42,975 nt of DNA from DATARH01 sp035504235 (GTDB taxonomy: Bacteria > Pseudomonadota > Alphaproteobacteria > ATCC43930 > CGMCC-115725): positions 1 to 42,975 of the forward strand of contig DATJSH010000105.1 of NCBI GenBank assembly GCA_035504235.1, read 5' to 3'. The position numbers and the translations under genes were made by a program. Positions 1-7,620 of this stretch are shown piece by piece; the first letter of the stretch is position 1, and every line of letters begins with the position of its first letter. The notes under the pieces were generated by a model. It saw nothing but the letters and a program-made list of their open reading frames with translations, was not told the origin of the DNA and did not search any database.

Positions 1-56
1 GTAGGAACCGACCCCACTGGCGCACCCCGGCCAATGTGCCCGCGCGTGACCACGTC

Positions 57-245
57 GATGGCAGGTCTCCTGGCTCGCGGGTCGTTGCCTTGCGCCGCCT
101 TCCCAGAAGCCCGAGGGTTTCCAGTGGCTTGGATGGCGCGCGGCTCACCGCTTACAGTTGCGGGGGCAGCCGCAGCATTGGGCCCATCCTCTTGCGAAGA
201 CTGCGCCCTCACTGCGTTCCCTTTTGATCCCCGAAGGGAACCATC
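57..245 (-). promoter_or_regulatory. Cobalamin (adenosylcobalamin) riboswitch
   Basis: Read on the minus strand, this stretch carries the conserved parts of the cobalamin riboswitch in the right order. A 5' arm pairs AAGGGAAC with GGTTCCC around 225-245. The B12-box core GCTGCCCCCGCAACTGTAAG (positions 170-151) is followed by a GCCACTGG segment near 120-127. The 3' GCGAGCCAGGAGACCTGCC element lies at 78-60. The element senses B12 and normally blocks expression of B12 uptake or synthesis genes, or of B12-independent isozymes. The regulated gene would start left of position 1 on the minus strand and is not visible. Short open frames across this stretch are spurious. The call rests on recognised motifs, not on a covariance search. 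Confidence 0.93.
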
Positions 246-337
246 GCGAAAATTGTGGGCGCGTTGCTCAACCAACGTCAAGACGCATCTTCCCCAGTGT
301 CTTGCGCATGGCCGCATTCCGCGCCCGCGCCCCGAGC

Positions 338-352
338 TTAAGTAATTGTTTA
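338..352 (+). promoter_or_regulatory. Candidate CtrA-like box upstream of the PAS-like gene
   Basis: TTAA (338-341), a 7-base gap and TTTA (349-352) approach the CtrA consensus TTAA-N7-TTAA. The site lies about 70 bases before the chosen start of the downstream gene. The rest of 246-407 is a divergent intergenic stretch that should hold promoters for the riboswitch transcript and for the plus-strand gene. I see no other firm element there. Confidence 0.25.
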
Positions 353-422
353 CGGGGCGAATTAAGAATGTTCCGCATCGGGTGTTTGTTGAGGCATCGC
401 GCCCGATGTGCGGAGGCGTACG

Positions 423-1331
423 TTGCAACAGTTAACGATGCTGGTTACCGCCGAGGGGAAATGGGTGCTCCCCGAGAGCGATGAATTTCACGCCGCCCTG
501 GGCGACCCCGAGCCCGATTACGATGCGGTCGGGTTTGCCGTCCGCAATCTCGGCTTTGTGAAGTTCCAGGTGCTCGACCGGCTGGTCACCGAGATCGAGC
601 TGTGCCCGCGCAATGTCGAGCTGCGCGCGTTGCTCGCGGTCGAGACGCTGCTGTGCGAGGCCGGCACCAACCTCTTCCGCATCCGCTATCTCGCTGACGA
701 ATGGCAGTCCGAGATTTCCGCTTCGGCCAAGCACACTTTGGCGCGTCTGCGTGAGCTGTGCGCCCCGGTCTACGAGCCGACGCAGACCGAGCGGTTCCGT
801 GTCCAGGAGCGCGACTTCGCGTCCATCTTCCGCGGTGAGGAACACTCGCTGCGGGCCATGGCCCAGAAGTGGCGGGTATCGTTCGGCAATTTCGATCCGA
901 ACGTGCTGAACGTGGCGATGCAGAACCAGCTGCTGTCGCGCATGATGATCATCGGCGTCAAACCGCGCGACAAGGAGCCGGAGTGGCGTTTTATCGGCGA
1001 CGAGCAGCGCTGGCTCGACAGCTCGTACCGGTTCTCCGGCGTCGGCCAGAAGGTCGGCGAGATGCCCGACAAGGAATATGGCGGCTGGGTGCGCGAGTTC
1101 TATAAGGCGGTCGCCGATTCCGATCAGCCGCGCTTCGACACCGTCACGGCGGAAATCCAGTACAATGCCGACACCGGCAAGCCGCGCCGGCTGGTCCGCT
1201 ACGACCGGTTGCTGTTGCCGTGGAAGACGCCGTCGGACGAGCTGTTCGTGACGTCCTGCGTAAAGCTGAGCGACGCGAACTCGTCATCGGCCCCGGCAAC
1301 CTCGGCCTCGAAAAGCCTGCGCTCCAAGTAG
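423..1331 (+). CDS. Hypothetical protein with PAS-like C-terminal half
   Basis: This protein of about 302 residues has no motif I can assign with certainty. The C-terminal half (roughly residues 170-290) alternates aromatic and charged segments ending in RYDRLLLPWKTP, which resembles the PAS-like sensory domains common in alphaproteobacterial proteins of unknown role. The N-terminal half is helical and includes ERFRVQERDFASIF. I chose TTG at 423 because GGAGG (412-416) lies six bases upstream. GTG at 408 and ATG at 438 are alternatives. The 3' end overlaps the convergent GNAT-like gene by 133 bases. A CtrA-like box lies upstream. The coding assignment is firm from codon use, but the function is open. 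Confidence 0.7.
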   Translation: MQQLTMLVTAEGKWVLPESDEFHAALGDPEPDYDAVGFAVRNLGFVKFQVLDRLVTEIELCPRNVELRALLAVETLLCEAGTNLFRIRYLADEWQSEISASAKHTLARLRELCAPVYEPTQTERFRVQERDFASIFRGEEHSLRAMAQKWRVSFGNFDPNVLNVAMQNQLLSRMMIIGVKPRDKEPEWRFIGDEQRWLDSSYRFSGVGQKVGEMPDKEYGGWVREFYKAVADSDQPRFDTVTAEIQYNADTGKPRRLVRYDRLLLPWKTPSDELFVTSCVKLSDANSSSAPATSASKSLRSK

Positions 1332-2047
1332 CCGGCGAGGTCTTCGTACACATCCGCGATCGACGTGTAGACGACCGCGACCTCGCCCCACGCCGAGCCG
1401 GGAAAGACGACGCTGCGGCTGAGGTTCTTCTGCCCGTAGCTGTTGGCGAGCCCCTTGGCCACATTGTTGAGCCCGATAAAGCCGACGGCCCAATCGAGCG
1501 GCCAGTGCGAGCTCGCATAGGCCTTGCCGATGCGCGGCATCAGGTGCGACAGGTGCTTGCCGCGGACATCGGGCCGCACCCATGACGCGCCGGAGCACGC
1601 GCAGATGCCGGTGATCATCGCGGCCGCCTCCGCCGTGACGATGCACGGTTGACCCGTATCCCGGCCGTACCAGGCGGTGCACATCCGGTCGGCCATCGTC
1701 GTGCCGGTCCAATCGTGGATGCGCGATGCCCAGGTGACGACGATTTCGCCGCGGTCGTTTTCGCCGGCGACCCAGAACGCGTTGCTTTCGTCGAGATCGG
1801 AGAACTCGGGATTGTAGGCGTCCGGCACCGGCAGCCAGTTGCCGGCGGCGACCTGTTGCCGGTTGAGGTCGATCAGCGCGTCGAAATCGGTGCGGATGCG
1901 CAGCGTCAGCCCCATGTCGCGCAGCGCCCGGTCACCGGCCACCATGAAGCGGGCCAGGAGCGGCGCCGGGCCGTGCCTCACCGTCAAGGCGTCGAGCAGA
2001 CGCGGGTGGTGGCTTTGCGGAGCCAGCTGGGGAAGGGGTTGCGCCAT
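1199..2047 (-). CDS. GNAT-like acyltransferase
   Basis: This is a cytoplasmic protein of 282 residues. A central stretch, SWVRPDVRGKHLSHLMPRIG, has the V-x-x-x-x-R-G-x-x-L pattern of GNAT motif A, the acetyl-CoA pyrophosphate-binding loop. It is followed by a DWAVGFIGLNN strand and an FPGSAWGEVAVVYTSI region that fits the end of the fold. The substrate is unknown. ATG at 2047 is chosen because GGAGG lies just upstream on the minus strand (2054-2058); the frame stays open further upstream but without a ribosome-binding site. The 3' end overlaps the convergent PAS-like gene by 133 bases. The GNAT assignment is an inference from motif A and overall pattern. Confidence 0.7.
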   Translation of the reverse strand: MAQPLPQLAPQSHHPRLLDALTVRHGPAPLLARFMVAGDRALRDMGLTLRIRTDFDALIDLNRQQVAAGNWLPVPDAYNPEFSDLDESNAFWVAGENDRGEIVVTWASRIHDWTGTTMADRMCTAWYGRDTGQPCIVTAEAAAMITGICACSGASWVRPDVRGKHLSHLMPRIGKAYASSHWPLDWAVGFIGLNNVAKGLANSYGQKNLSRSVVFPGSAWGEVAVVYTSIADVYEDLAGYLERRLFEAEVAGADDEFASLSFTQDVTNSSSDGVFHGNSNRS

Positions 2048-2142
2048 GAATTCCTCCGGGGAAAAGAGGAGCCTGCATCCGACAACTACGCGTTCGCCGG
2101 CGAGTCCTTTGGGGAACCGACTCGCGATGGCGAAATCTTTAA

Positions 2143-2173
2143 TAAAAACTAAACCGCATTCTAGCGATGTCAA
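2143..2173 (-). promoter_or_regulatory. Possible sigma70-type promoter for the GNAT-like gene
   Basis: On the minus strand a perfect TTGACA (2173-2168) is followed after about 16-17 bases by a weak TAGTTT-like -10 in a T-rich run. It lies about 120 bases before the GNAT-like start. The -10 match is poor, so this is a weak call. Confidence 0.3.
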
Positions 2174-2198
2174 TCTCTCGCTGGGTTTGGCGCGCGGT

Positions 2199-2381
2199 TT
2201 AACCAACAATGCCGCCGGCCCACAACACGACATAGACGACGACCGCGACAAACGCCGCGCCATAAACCGCGATGGCCGCGATCCGCGCCTGACGGCGCCA
2301 GCGCATCCCCGGCGCCACCGAGCAAAGGAACAGCGCGGTCGCCGCCAGCACCAGCGCCGAAATCATCTGGTTTCGGTTCAT
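2199..2381 (-). CDS. Small two-helix membrane protein
   Basis: This 60-residue protein begins MNRNQMISALVLAATALFLC and ends in a second hydrophobic stretch (VYGAAFVAVVVYVVLWAGG). The two membrane spans are separated by a basic loop, RWRRQAR. Small proteins with this layout are common in alphaproteobacteria and lack a known role. It lies upstream of and antisense to the amidohydrolase gene, with no operon partner. The start codon is clear, but the ribosome-binding site is weak. Confidence 0.6.
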   Translation of the reverse strand: MNRNQMISALVLAATALFLCSVAPGMRWRRQARIAAIAVYGAAFVAVVVYVVLWAGGIVG

Positions 2382-2424
2382 GCCCGCTTTTACGTCATTG
2401 CCGGGCGCGGAGCGCCATCAAGAT

Positions 2425-2500
2425 TCACCCCAGAGGCACGGAGGCACAGAGGTTTCCGAGCGCGCGGCATCGCTGCGCTTCTGTGCCTTTGTGGTGATCG
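2425..2500. repeat. REP-like imperfect hairpin, gaggcacagagg type
   Basis: The left arm (around 2426-2452, rich in GAGGCAC and GGCACAGAGG) is an imperfect inverted match to the right arm CTTCTGTGCCTTTGTGGTG (about 2479-2498). A further TTTGCGTCCTTTGCGGT tract follows near 2540-2556. Intergenic elements of this look occur in many bacterial genomes. It occupies the 225-base gap before the amidohydrolase. Confidence 0.5.
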
Positions 2501-2606
2501 ATGCGGCCTTCGCCGCGCCTCGGCCGTCTTCGCGTCCCCCTTTGCGTCCTTTGCGGTAAAGCGTTTTCTTTCGCTATCATCACCGGACGCAGTGTTGGGG
2601 GATCGG

Positions 2607-3965
2607 ATGGCGACCAAGGCCGAATGGACTAGGGACACCCTGAAGCAGGCAGTGTGCGAGGCGATCGACCGCGCCGGCAACGAGATCATCGCCATCGGCG
2701 AGGAAATCCTCCACCACCCCGAGACCGGTTTCAACGAATTGAAGACCGCCGCGCTCGTCGCCGAGCACATGCGCGGGCTCAACCTCAGCCCGGAAACCGG
2801 GCTCGCGCTCACCGGCGTCAAGGGCCGTCTCAAGGCCAAGTCGGGCGGCCCGCGCGTCGCCATCGTCTCCGAGCTCGATTCCTTGCGCACCTCGGACCAT
2901 CCGCTCGCCGACCCGCACACCGGCGCGGCGCACTCCTGCGGCCACAACGCGCAGATCGCCGGCATGCTCGGCGCCGCGATCGGCCTCTCCGCCATCGGCG
3001 CCGCCGACCACCTCGGCGGCGAGGTGGTGTTCTTCTCGGTCCCGGCCGAGGAGTTCATCGATGTCGAGGAGCGGCTCGGCCGCAAGCAAAAGGGCGAGCT
3101 CGAATTTCTTCTCGGCAAACCCGAGCTGCTCGCGCGCGGCCATTGGGACGATATCGACATGGCGATGATGATCCATGCCGGCTCGCACGATCAGATGACC
3201 AAGCGCTCGTTCATCGCCGATTCCTCGAACGGAGCGCTGGTCAAGCAGATCAGGTTCATGGGCCGTGCCAGCCACGCCGGCGGCGCGCCGCAGCTGGGCA
3301 TCAACGCGCTTTCCGCGGCGCAGATCGCCCTCAACGCGATCCATTGCCAGCGCGAGACCTTTTACGACCGCGACACGATCCGCATCCACCCGATCATCAC
3401 CAAGGGCGGCGACGCGGTCAGCGTCATCCCCGCCGAGGTGACGATGGAGACCTTTGTCCGCGGCGGCAGCCTCGACGCCATCACCGACGCCAACATGAAG
3501 GTCGATCGCTGCCTGCGCGCGGGCGCGATGGCGATGGGCGCCGAGGTCGAGATATCGACCATCCCCGGCTACCTGCCGCAGCGCAACGACCGCCGCTACG
3601 GCGAGCTTTTCGGCGCCAATGTTGAAAGCCTCTTCGGCCCCGGCCAGTTCGACATTGGCGGCCACCGCACCGGCTCGACCGACATGGGCGACATCGCCCA
3701 TCTGATGCCGGTGATCCACCCCTATGTCGCCTCGGCCAAGGGCAAGACCCACGGCGCCGACTTTCACATCCACGAGCCGCAGCACGCCTATCTCACCCCC
3801 GCCAAGCTCCTGGCGATGACCGCGATCGACCTGCTCTACGACGAGGCCGCCCAGGCCCGCGAAATCATCGGCGAGTTCAAGCCGGCGATGTCAAAAGCCG
3901 ACTACCTCACCTTCGCCCGCGGCCTCTTCAAGAAAGAGCGCTACAGCCCCGCCGCCGCAACTTGA
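2607..3965 (+). CDS. M20-family amidohydrolase (AbgB-like peptidase)
   Basis: This 452-residue protein belongs to the M20 family of zinc aminoacylases and carboxypeptidases. The metal-site pattern is present: SELDS (D91), the SCGHNAQ box (C111-H113), a VPAEE pair (E148, E149) and MIHAGSHD (H190). It ends with an FHIHEPQHAY segment. The insertion that forms the lid/dimerisation domain lies around residues 200-320. Members hydrolyse N-acyl or p-aminobenzoyl-glutamate-type amides, and the true substrate cannot be told from sequence. ATG at 2607 is chosen because GGGGG lies just upstream and homologous sequence begins there. It stands alone, and a REP hairpin begins right after its stop codon. 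Confidence 0.88.
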   Translation: MATKAEWTRDTLKQAVCEAIDRAGNEIIAIGEEILHHPETGFNELKTAALVAEHMRGLNLSPETGLALTGVKGRLKAKSGGPRVAIVSELDSLRTSDHPLADPHTGAAHSCGHNAQIAGMLGAAIGLSAIGAADHLGGEVVFFSVPAEEFIDVEERLGRKQKGELEFLLGKPELLARGHWDDIDMAMMIHAGSHDQMTKRSFIADSSNGALVKQIRFMGRASHAGGAPQLGINALSAAQIALNAIHCQRETFYDRDTIRIHPIITKGGDAVSVIPAEVTMETFVRGGSLDAITDANMKVDRCLRAGAMAMGAEVEISTIPGYLPQRNDRRYGELFGANVESLFGPGQFDIGGHRTGSTDMGDIAHLMPVIHPYVASAKGKTHGADFHIHEPQHAYLTPAKLLAMTAIDLLYDEAAQAREIIGEFKPAMSKADYLTFARGLFKKERYSPAAAT

Positions 3966-3967
3966 TT

Positions 3968-4025
3968 CCCTCTCCCGCAATGCGGGAGAGGGTGGTCATC
4001 GCGCAAGCGATGACCGGGTGAGGGT
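3968..4025. repeat. REP-like double hairpin, ccctctcccgc type
   Basis: There are two perfect hairpins in tandem: an 11-bp stem (3968-3978 with 3982-3992, loop AAT) and a 9-bp stem with a GCAA tetraloop (3994-4002 with 4007-4015). GGGTGAGGG follows. A related copy sits at 17309-17370. The element starts two bases after the amidohydrolase stop and may also slow or stop transcription. Confidence 0.75.
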
Positions 4026-4041
4026 AACCCCGGCCCCAGCC

Positions 4042-4824
4042 TCAACCCACGTTCGGGCCCGGCGGCCTTCCCTTGTAGTGCCGCCGCATCGTCAGCACCG
4101 CCAGAAAGCACCCGGAGGCGACATTTGCCGCGATCACCATGCTCGCGCTGGCAAATTGCGACCCGCTGAGCGCGTACCCTGCGTAGAGCAGCACAAACAT
4201 CCCGGCGAGCAGCCCGGCAAGCGCGAACAGCGCGGCGCGCCGGTGCTGCGGCGGCGCGGCGAAATGCCCGGCGATGATCGCGATCATCGCCCCGAGCGAA
4301 TATGAGAACAGCATGTGGCTCAGCGCAAAGCACAGCCCGGCGACAATCATGTAGACCGCGATCACCGCCAGCACCGCGGCGGCCCACCGCAACAGCACCT
4401 TGGGCGCCACCAGCGCGCGGACATACGCCCCCGCCACCCCGCACAGCGGCGGCATCCCGGCGACCGCATAGTCGCCCAGAAACCACGGCAGGCCGATGTC
4501 ATGTCCCGATACTTCCGGCAGCGCCCTGCCGAGATGGCTGTACAACACAAACAAGGGCAGGAGCAGCGCCGACAACGCGCCGTGCAGCAGCTTCCGGCTC
4601 GGCGCGACTTGCGCCGCGACATACCCGGAGACCGCGCCGGGAACGAGCAACAGGACCGCCAAGATCCAGATCACCGAATTGTCGGAGACTGGCGCCGGCG
4701 TCCCGCCCGCTTGGGCGATCGCCACGACCGCGCCGATAAACACCGCGATCGCCAGCGTCACCAAGGTCGCCGCGATATACGCCGCAACCCCGATCCCAAC
4801 CGCCTTGATCGAGACGTCTCGCAC
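4042..4824 (-). CDS. Polytopic membrane protein of unknown function
   Basis: About 260 residues with seven or eight hydrophobic segments. The first follows IKAVGIGVAAYIAATLV, and further spans lie around WILAVLLLVPGAVSGYVAAQ, LLRWAAAVLAVIAVYMIVAG and LFALAGLLAGMFVLLYAGY. The pattern could reflect two similar four-helix halves, but I cannot assign a family. GTG at 4824 is chosen because GGAGCCAGGAC precedes it and the frame further upstream (to 5016) is low-complexity and basic. No operon partner is visible. The 258 bases between this gene and the SIR2 gene contain no convincing gene. Confidence 0.65.
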   Translation of the reverse strand: MRDVSIKAVGIGVAAYIAATLVTLAIAVFIGAVVAIAQAGGTPAPVSDNSVIWILAVLLLVPGAVSGYVAAQVAPSRKLLHGALSALLLPLFVLYSHLGRALPEVSGHDIGLPWFLGDYAVAGMPPLCGVAGAYVRALVAPKVLLRWAAAVLAVIAVYMIVAGLCFALSHMLFSYSLGAMIAIIAGHFAAPPQHRRAALFALAGLLAGMFVLLYAGYALSGSQFASASMVIAANVASGCFLAVLTMRRHYKGRPPGPNVG

Positions 4825-5082
4825 GTCCTGGCTCCGCTCCGCCGCACGCCGCGGTTGCGCGGTACTCTCTGCCGCAAGCCATAAGTTTGCGTTAAACTCG
4901 CTCCATGCTGTTGTTTGGGACCGCGCTCGACCTGCTCGACGACGAATCCGGCCATCGTCGCGTCCGAATTGGTGATATCCAGAGGATGGCCATCCCTCCA
5001 TGCCGGAGCCGTTCAAGAAACGAGCGGTGGAACAAGACCGTAGTAGGTTGAGACCTCAAATGCAGAATTCGAAGGGTAAACT

Positions 5083-7530
5083 ATGCCGTTCAAGGACATA
5101 AGCCCCCTACAGCACGACGCATTCGTGTCATCGCTGAGAGCTGGTCACTACAATTTGCTCCTTGGTGCTGGCGCAAGCGTTGACGCGTCGAACAACTTTG
5201 GCCTGTTACCGGCCGGAGCGGCGTTTAAAGACACCTTATGTGCGTTGAAAAACGTTAGTGTTAACTACTCATTGCAACGGGTGTACGAATTACTAACGCC
5301 ACCCGAAATAGACAAGTATGTCACGGCAAGATTTAAGGATGCGGTTCCTGGTGATACCACCAAGCTCATATCATCTTTCATATGGAAAAGAATTTTCACG
5401 TGGAATCTTGATGACGTCTTAGAAAATACATACAATGGGGGCTCAAGACAAAAATTGGTTCCTTTGCATTTCGCAGATGCTTTCGTCGAAGCTGATAATC
5501 TCGCAGACCTTCCCCTTATTTATCTTCATGGGAGCGTGAGGCAAGCTGATAAAGGCTACGTATTTTCGCGCAATGAGTACGTCAATCAGATTCGAAATGT
5601 CAGCCACTGGATGGTGTTTCTGACTCAAATTATGCACACTCAGCCTTTGATCATTTCTGGCGCGTCCTTAGATGAAATTGATCTTGATTATTACCTTTCA
5701 TTTCGGACCCCTACAGCGTCACGAGATGAGGGAGGGCCTTCTATTTTAGTTGAGGTGGCAGATGACGCGATAACCCAGAATATGTGTAAAAGTCATAATT
5801 TGATTCAGTTCATTGGATATTCGAACGACTTTTTTTCATACTGTAAGAAGCTGCTACCGAACGCTCCGACGCCATTTGATCTCCTGGCTTCTGATACCAG
5901 AAACTTAATCCCGGCCGGGGTATCAGCAAGAGCGGCGTTGGCTTTCCAGGCGGACTTCGAATTAGTCCCTGCCACTGGTGAAAGGACGCAAGCACCGTCT
6001 CGTTTCCAGTACGGCTATGCGCCGAGCTGGCACGACCTGGCTTCAGATCGCGACATTTCGAGGACCAGTGCGACGGGAATCGTGGTCGAAGCCGAACGGC
6101 GTGTGAAGGATTCCGCGAATATTGTTAAAATCATTTTAGTCTCCGCCAGCACAGGTAAAGGCAAGACTACGCTTCTGCGGCGCGTCGGTTTTGAGTTATC
6201 AAAAAGAGGTATTCGAACGCTTCTTTGTACAGCTTTAAATCGATTTGATAGAGCCGATGGAGACATAATAGACCTAATGGATGGACCGGTAGTTCTGATC
6301 GTCGATAATTTTGCCGACCAAGCTGCAGCTATTTTTGATTTAATTGATCGAGTTGAAAAGAAAGAGGTACTAGTTATCGGGACTGAACGATCATATCGAA
6401 TGAAGCATATATTGACGCTATTAGGGACGGGTGAAGCGGCTATATATCACGACCTTCCGCTAACGTACACAGAAGCGGTGAGGCTAGTCCAAAATTATTT
6501 AAGTCTTGGCTTTTTGGGGGACAGACGATCCCTGCGAGATCGGCAGGCGTTTGCAAGGCGGCTCACGAATGATCCTATTGCCATCGCCTGCTGTCGTATC
6601 ATGAACGATTTTCGTCCTCTCGATGCAATTGTCCGCGAGTTAATAAAGGAAACGAATGAACACGCTTTAGATCGATATCTAATGGCAAGTCTTGCGCATG
6701 AGTGTCTATCAACGGGCGTTCGTTTTGAAGTATTAGCTAGTTCGATCGATCGAACCGGTTTGAAGGAGCAGTTCGAAGCCGATAATCCGCTGCCATTGGC
6801 CTATCTCGATCGATCGAGAACTTTCATCATTCCGGAGAACACAACCCTTGGCGAGCGAGTGCTTGACGATGTATCGCGGAATGACCGAAAGAGATTATTA
6901 AAGATTTTCGCGGCACTCGCCAATGGAATCGCATCGAGGGTCAATCGAGGAACAATTATCAAGGGTACACCTGAGGCGCGTATGTCGCGAAGGTTGTTTG
7001 ATTACGATGACGTGGTTGGCCCTCTTCTTGGTTCCGATGCGGATGAATTTTACGATTTGACTAGGGAATCGTGGCGTTGGAACTCCAGATACTGGGAACA
7101 AGTCGCGCTGCTGAACTTGGCTCATTTCTACGATGGAGAGGGAACTAACGCCGCGGCGGGCTTTTTGGATCACGCAGTTCAACATGCTCGACACGCCGTG
7201 ACAATCGAGCGGCACCCGTTTCCATTGTCCACGTTGGGCAAGGTACTTATGACCCAAATGGTTCAACCGGGACAGCCACTTGCGTCTCTCTATGAAGAGG
7301 CGTTCACCGACCTGCAAACGGCGATTGAAATAGAACGGAAGTGGTCACGGAGCGCCGTGCAACCATATGCTTCACTCTTTAGCGGAACCATGCGATATCT
7401 CGAAAATAAAGGAACTTTATCAGAGAAGCAGCGCGCGTCTCTTAAATCAAACCTAATTGATGTCGACGCGAGGTTTCCGATGAACGACGAAATCCATACA
7501 TTGGCCAGCGAGGTCTCGCGTCGACTATGA
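5083..7530 (+). CDS. SIR2-STAND NTPase, putative NLR-like anti-phage effector
   Basis: This 815-residue protein has three visible parts. Residues 20-270 form a SIR2 domain: the GAGAS nucleotide loop at 28-32, N108 in FTWNLDD, H149 in IYLHGS and ISGASLDEID at 191-200. N108 and H149 match in spacing the NADase residues of the anti-phage protein ThsA. Residues 345-500 hold a P-loop NTPase with Walker A ASTGKGKTT (355-363; Ala replaces the first Gly) and Walker B VVLIVDN (403-409). The rest is helical and TPR-like near the end. In this class the C-terminus senses a phage product and the SIR2 part then destroys NAD+. GAAGGG (5071-5076) supports the start. The gene is AT-richer than its neighbours, which suggests horizontal origin. 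Confidence 0.87.
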   Translation: MPFKDISPLQHDAFVSSLRAGHYNLLLGAGASVDASNNFGLLPAGAAFKDTLCALKNVSVNYSLQRVYELLTPPEIDKYVTARFKDAVPGDTTKLISSFIWKRIFTWNLDDVLENTYNGGSRQKLVPLHFADAFVEADNLADLPLIYLHGSVRQADKGYVFSRNEYVNQIRNVSHWMVFLTQIMHTQPLIISGASLDEIDLDYYLSFRTPTASRDEGGPSILVEVADDAITQNMCKSHNLIQFIGYSNDFFSYCKKLLPNAPTPFDLLASDTRNLIPAGVSARAALAFQADFELVPATGERTQAPSRFQYGYAPSWHDLASDRDISRTSATGIVVEAERRVKDSANIVKIILVSASTGKGKTTLLRRVGFELSKRGIRTLLCTALNRFDRADGDIIDLMDGPVVLIVDNFADQAAAIFDLIDRVEKKEVLVIGTERSYRMKHILTLLGTGEAAIYHDLPLTYTEAVRLVQNYLSLGFLGDRRSLRDRQAFARRLTNDPIAIACCRIMNDFRPLDAIVRELIKETNEHALDRYLMASLAHECLSTGVRFEVLASSIDRTGLKEQFEADNPLPLAYLDRSRTFIIPENTTLGERVLDDVSRNDRKRLLKIFAALANGIASRVNRGTIIKGTPEARMSRRLFDYDDVVGPLLGSDADEFYDLTRESWRWNSRYWEQVALLNLAHFYDGEGTNAAAGFLDHAVQHARHAVTIERHPFPLSTLGKVLMTQMVQPGQPLASLYEEAFTDLQTAIEIERKWSRSAVQPYASLFSGTMRYLENKGTLSEKQRASLKSNLIDVDARFPMNDEIHTLASEVSRRL

Positions 7531-7620
7531 TTAAATCGCGTGTTCCGCGTTTTGACAGTTCGCGGCGGTCACCGAGCCGTCACTAAAATTGCCATAATCG
7601 CATTGTAATCTCCGCAACGA

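Noticed and set aside
34..484. Several plus-strand open frames of 63-108 codons
   Set aside because: They run through the minus-strand cobalamin riboswitch and the leader of the PAS-like gene; no ribosome-binding site or protein family pattern.
2654..3785. Long frames in other phases inside the M20 gene (323 and 401 codons)
   Set aside because: GC-rich shadow ORFs; Arg/Ala/Asp-rich low-complexity translations with no family signal, while the M20 frame has clear catalytic motifs.
4905..5051. 48-codon plus-strand frame (MLLFGTALDLLDDESG...) upstream of the SIR2 gene
   Set aside because: No ribosome-binding site and no recognisable motif. A partner antitoxin or sensor gene was considered but cannot be supported.
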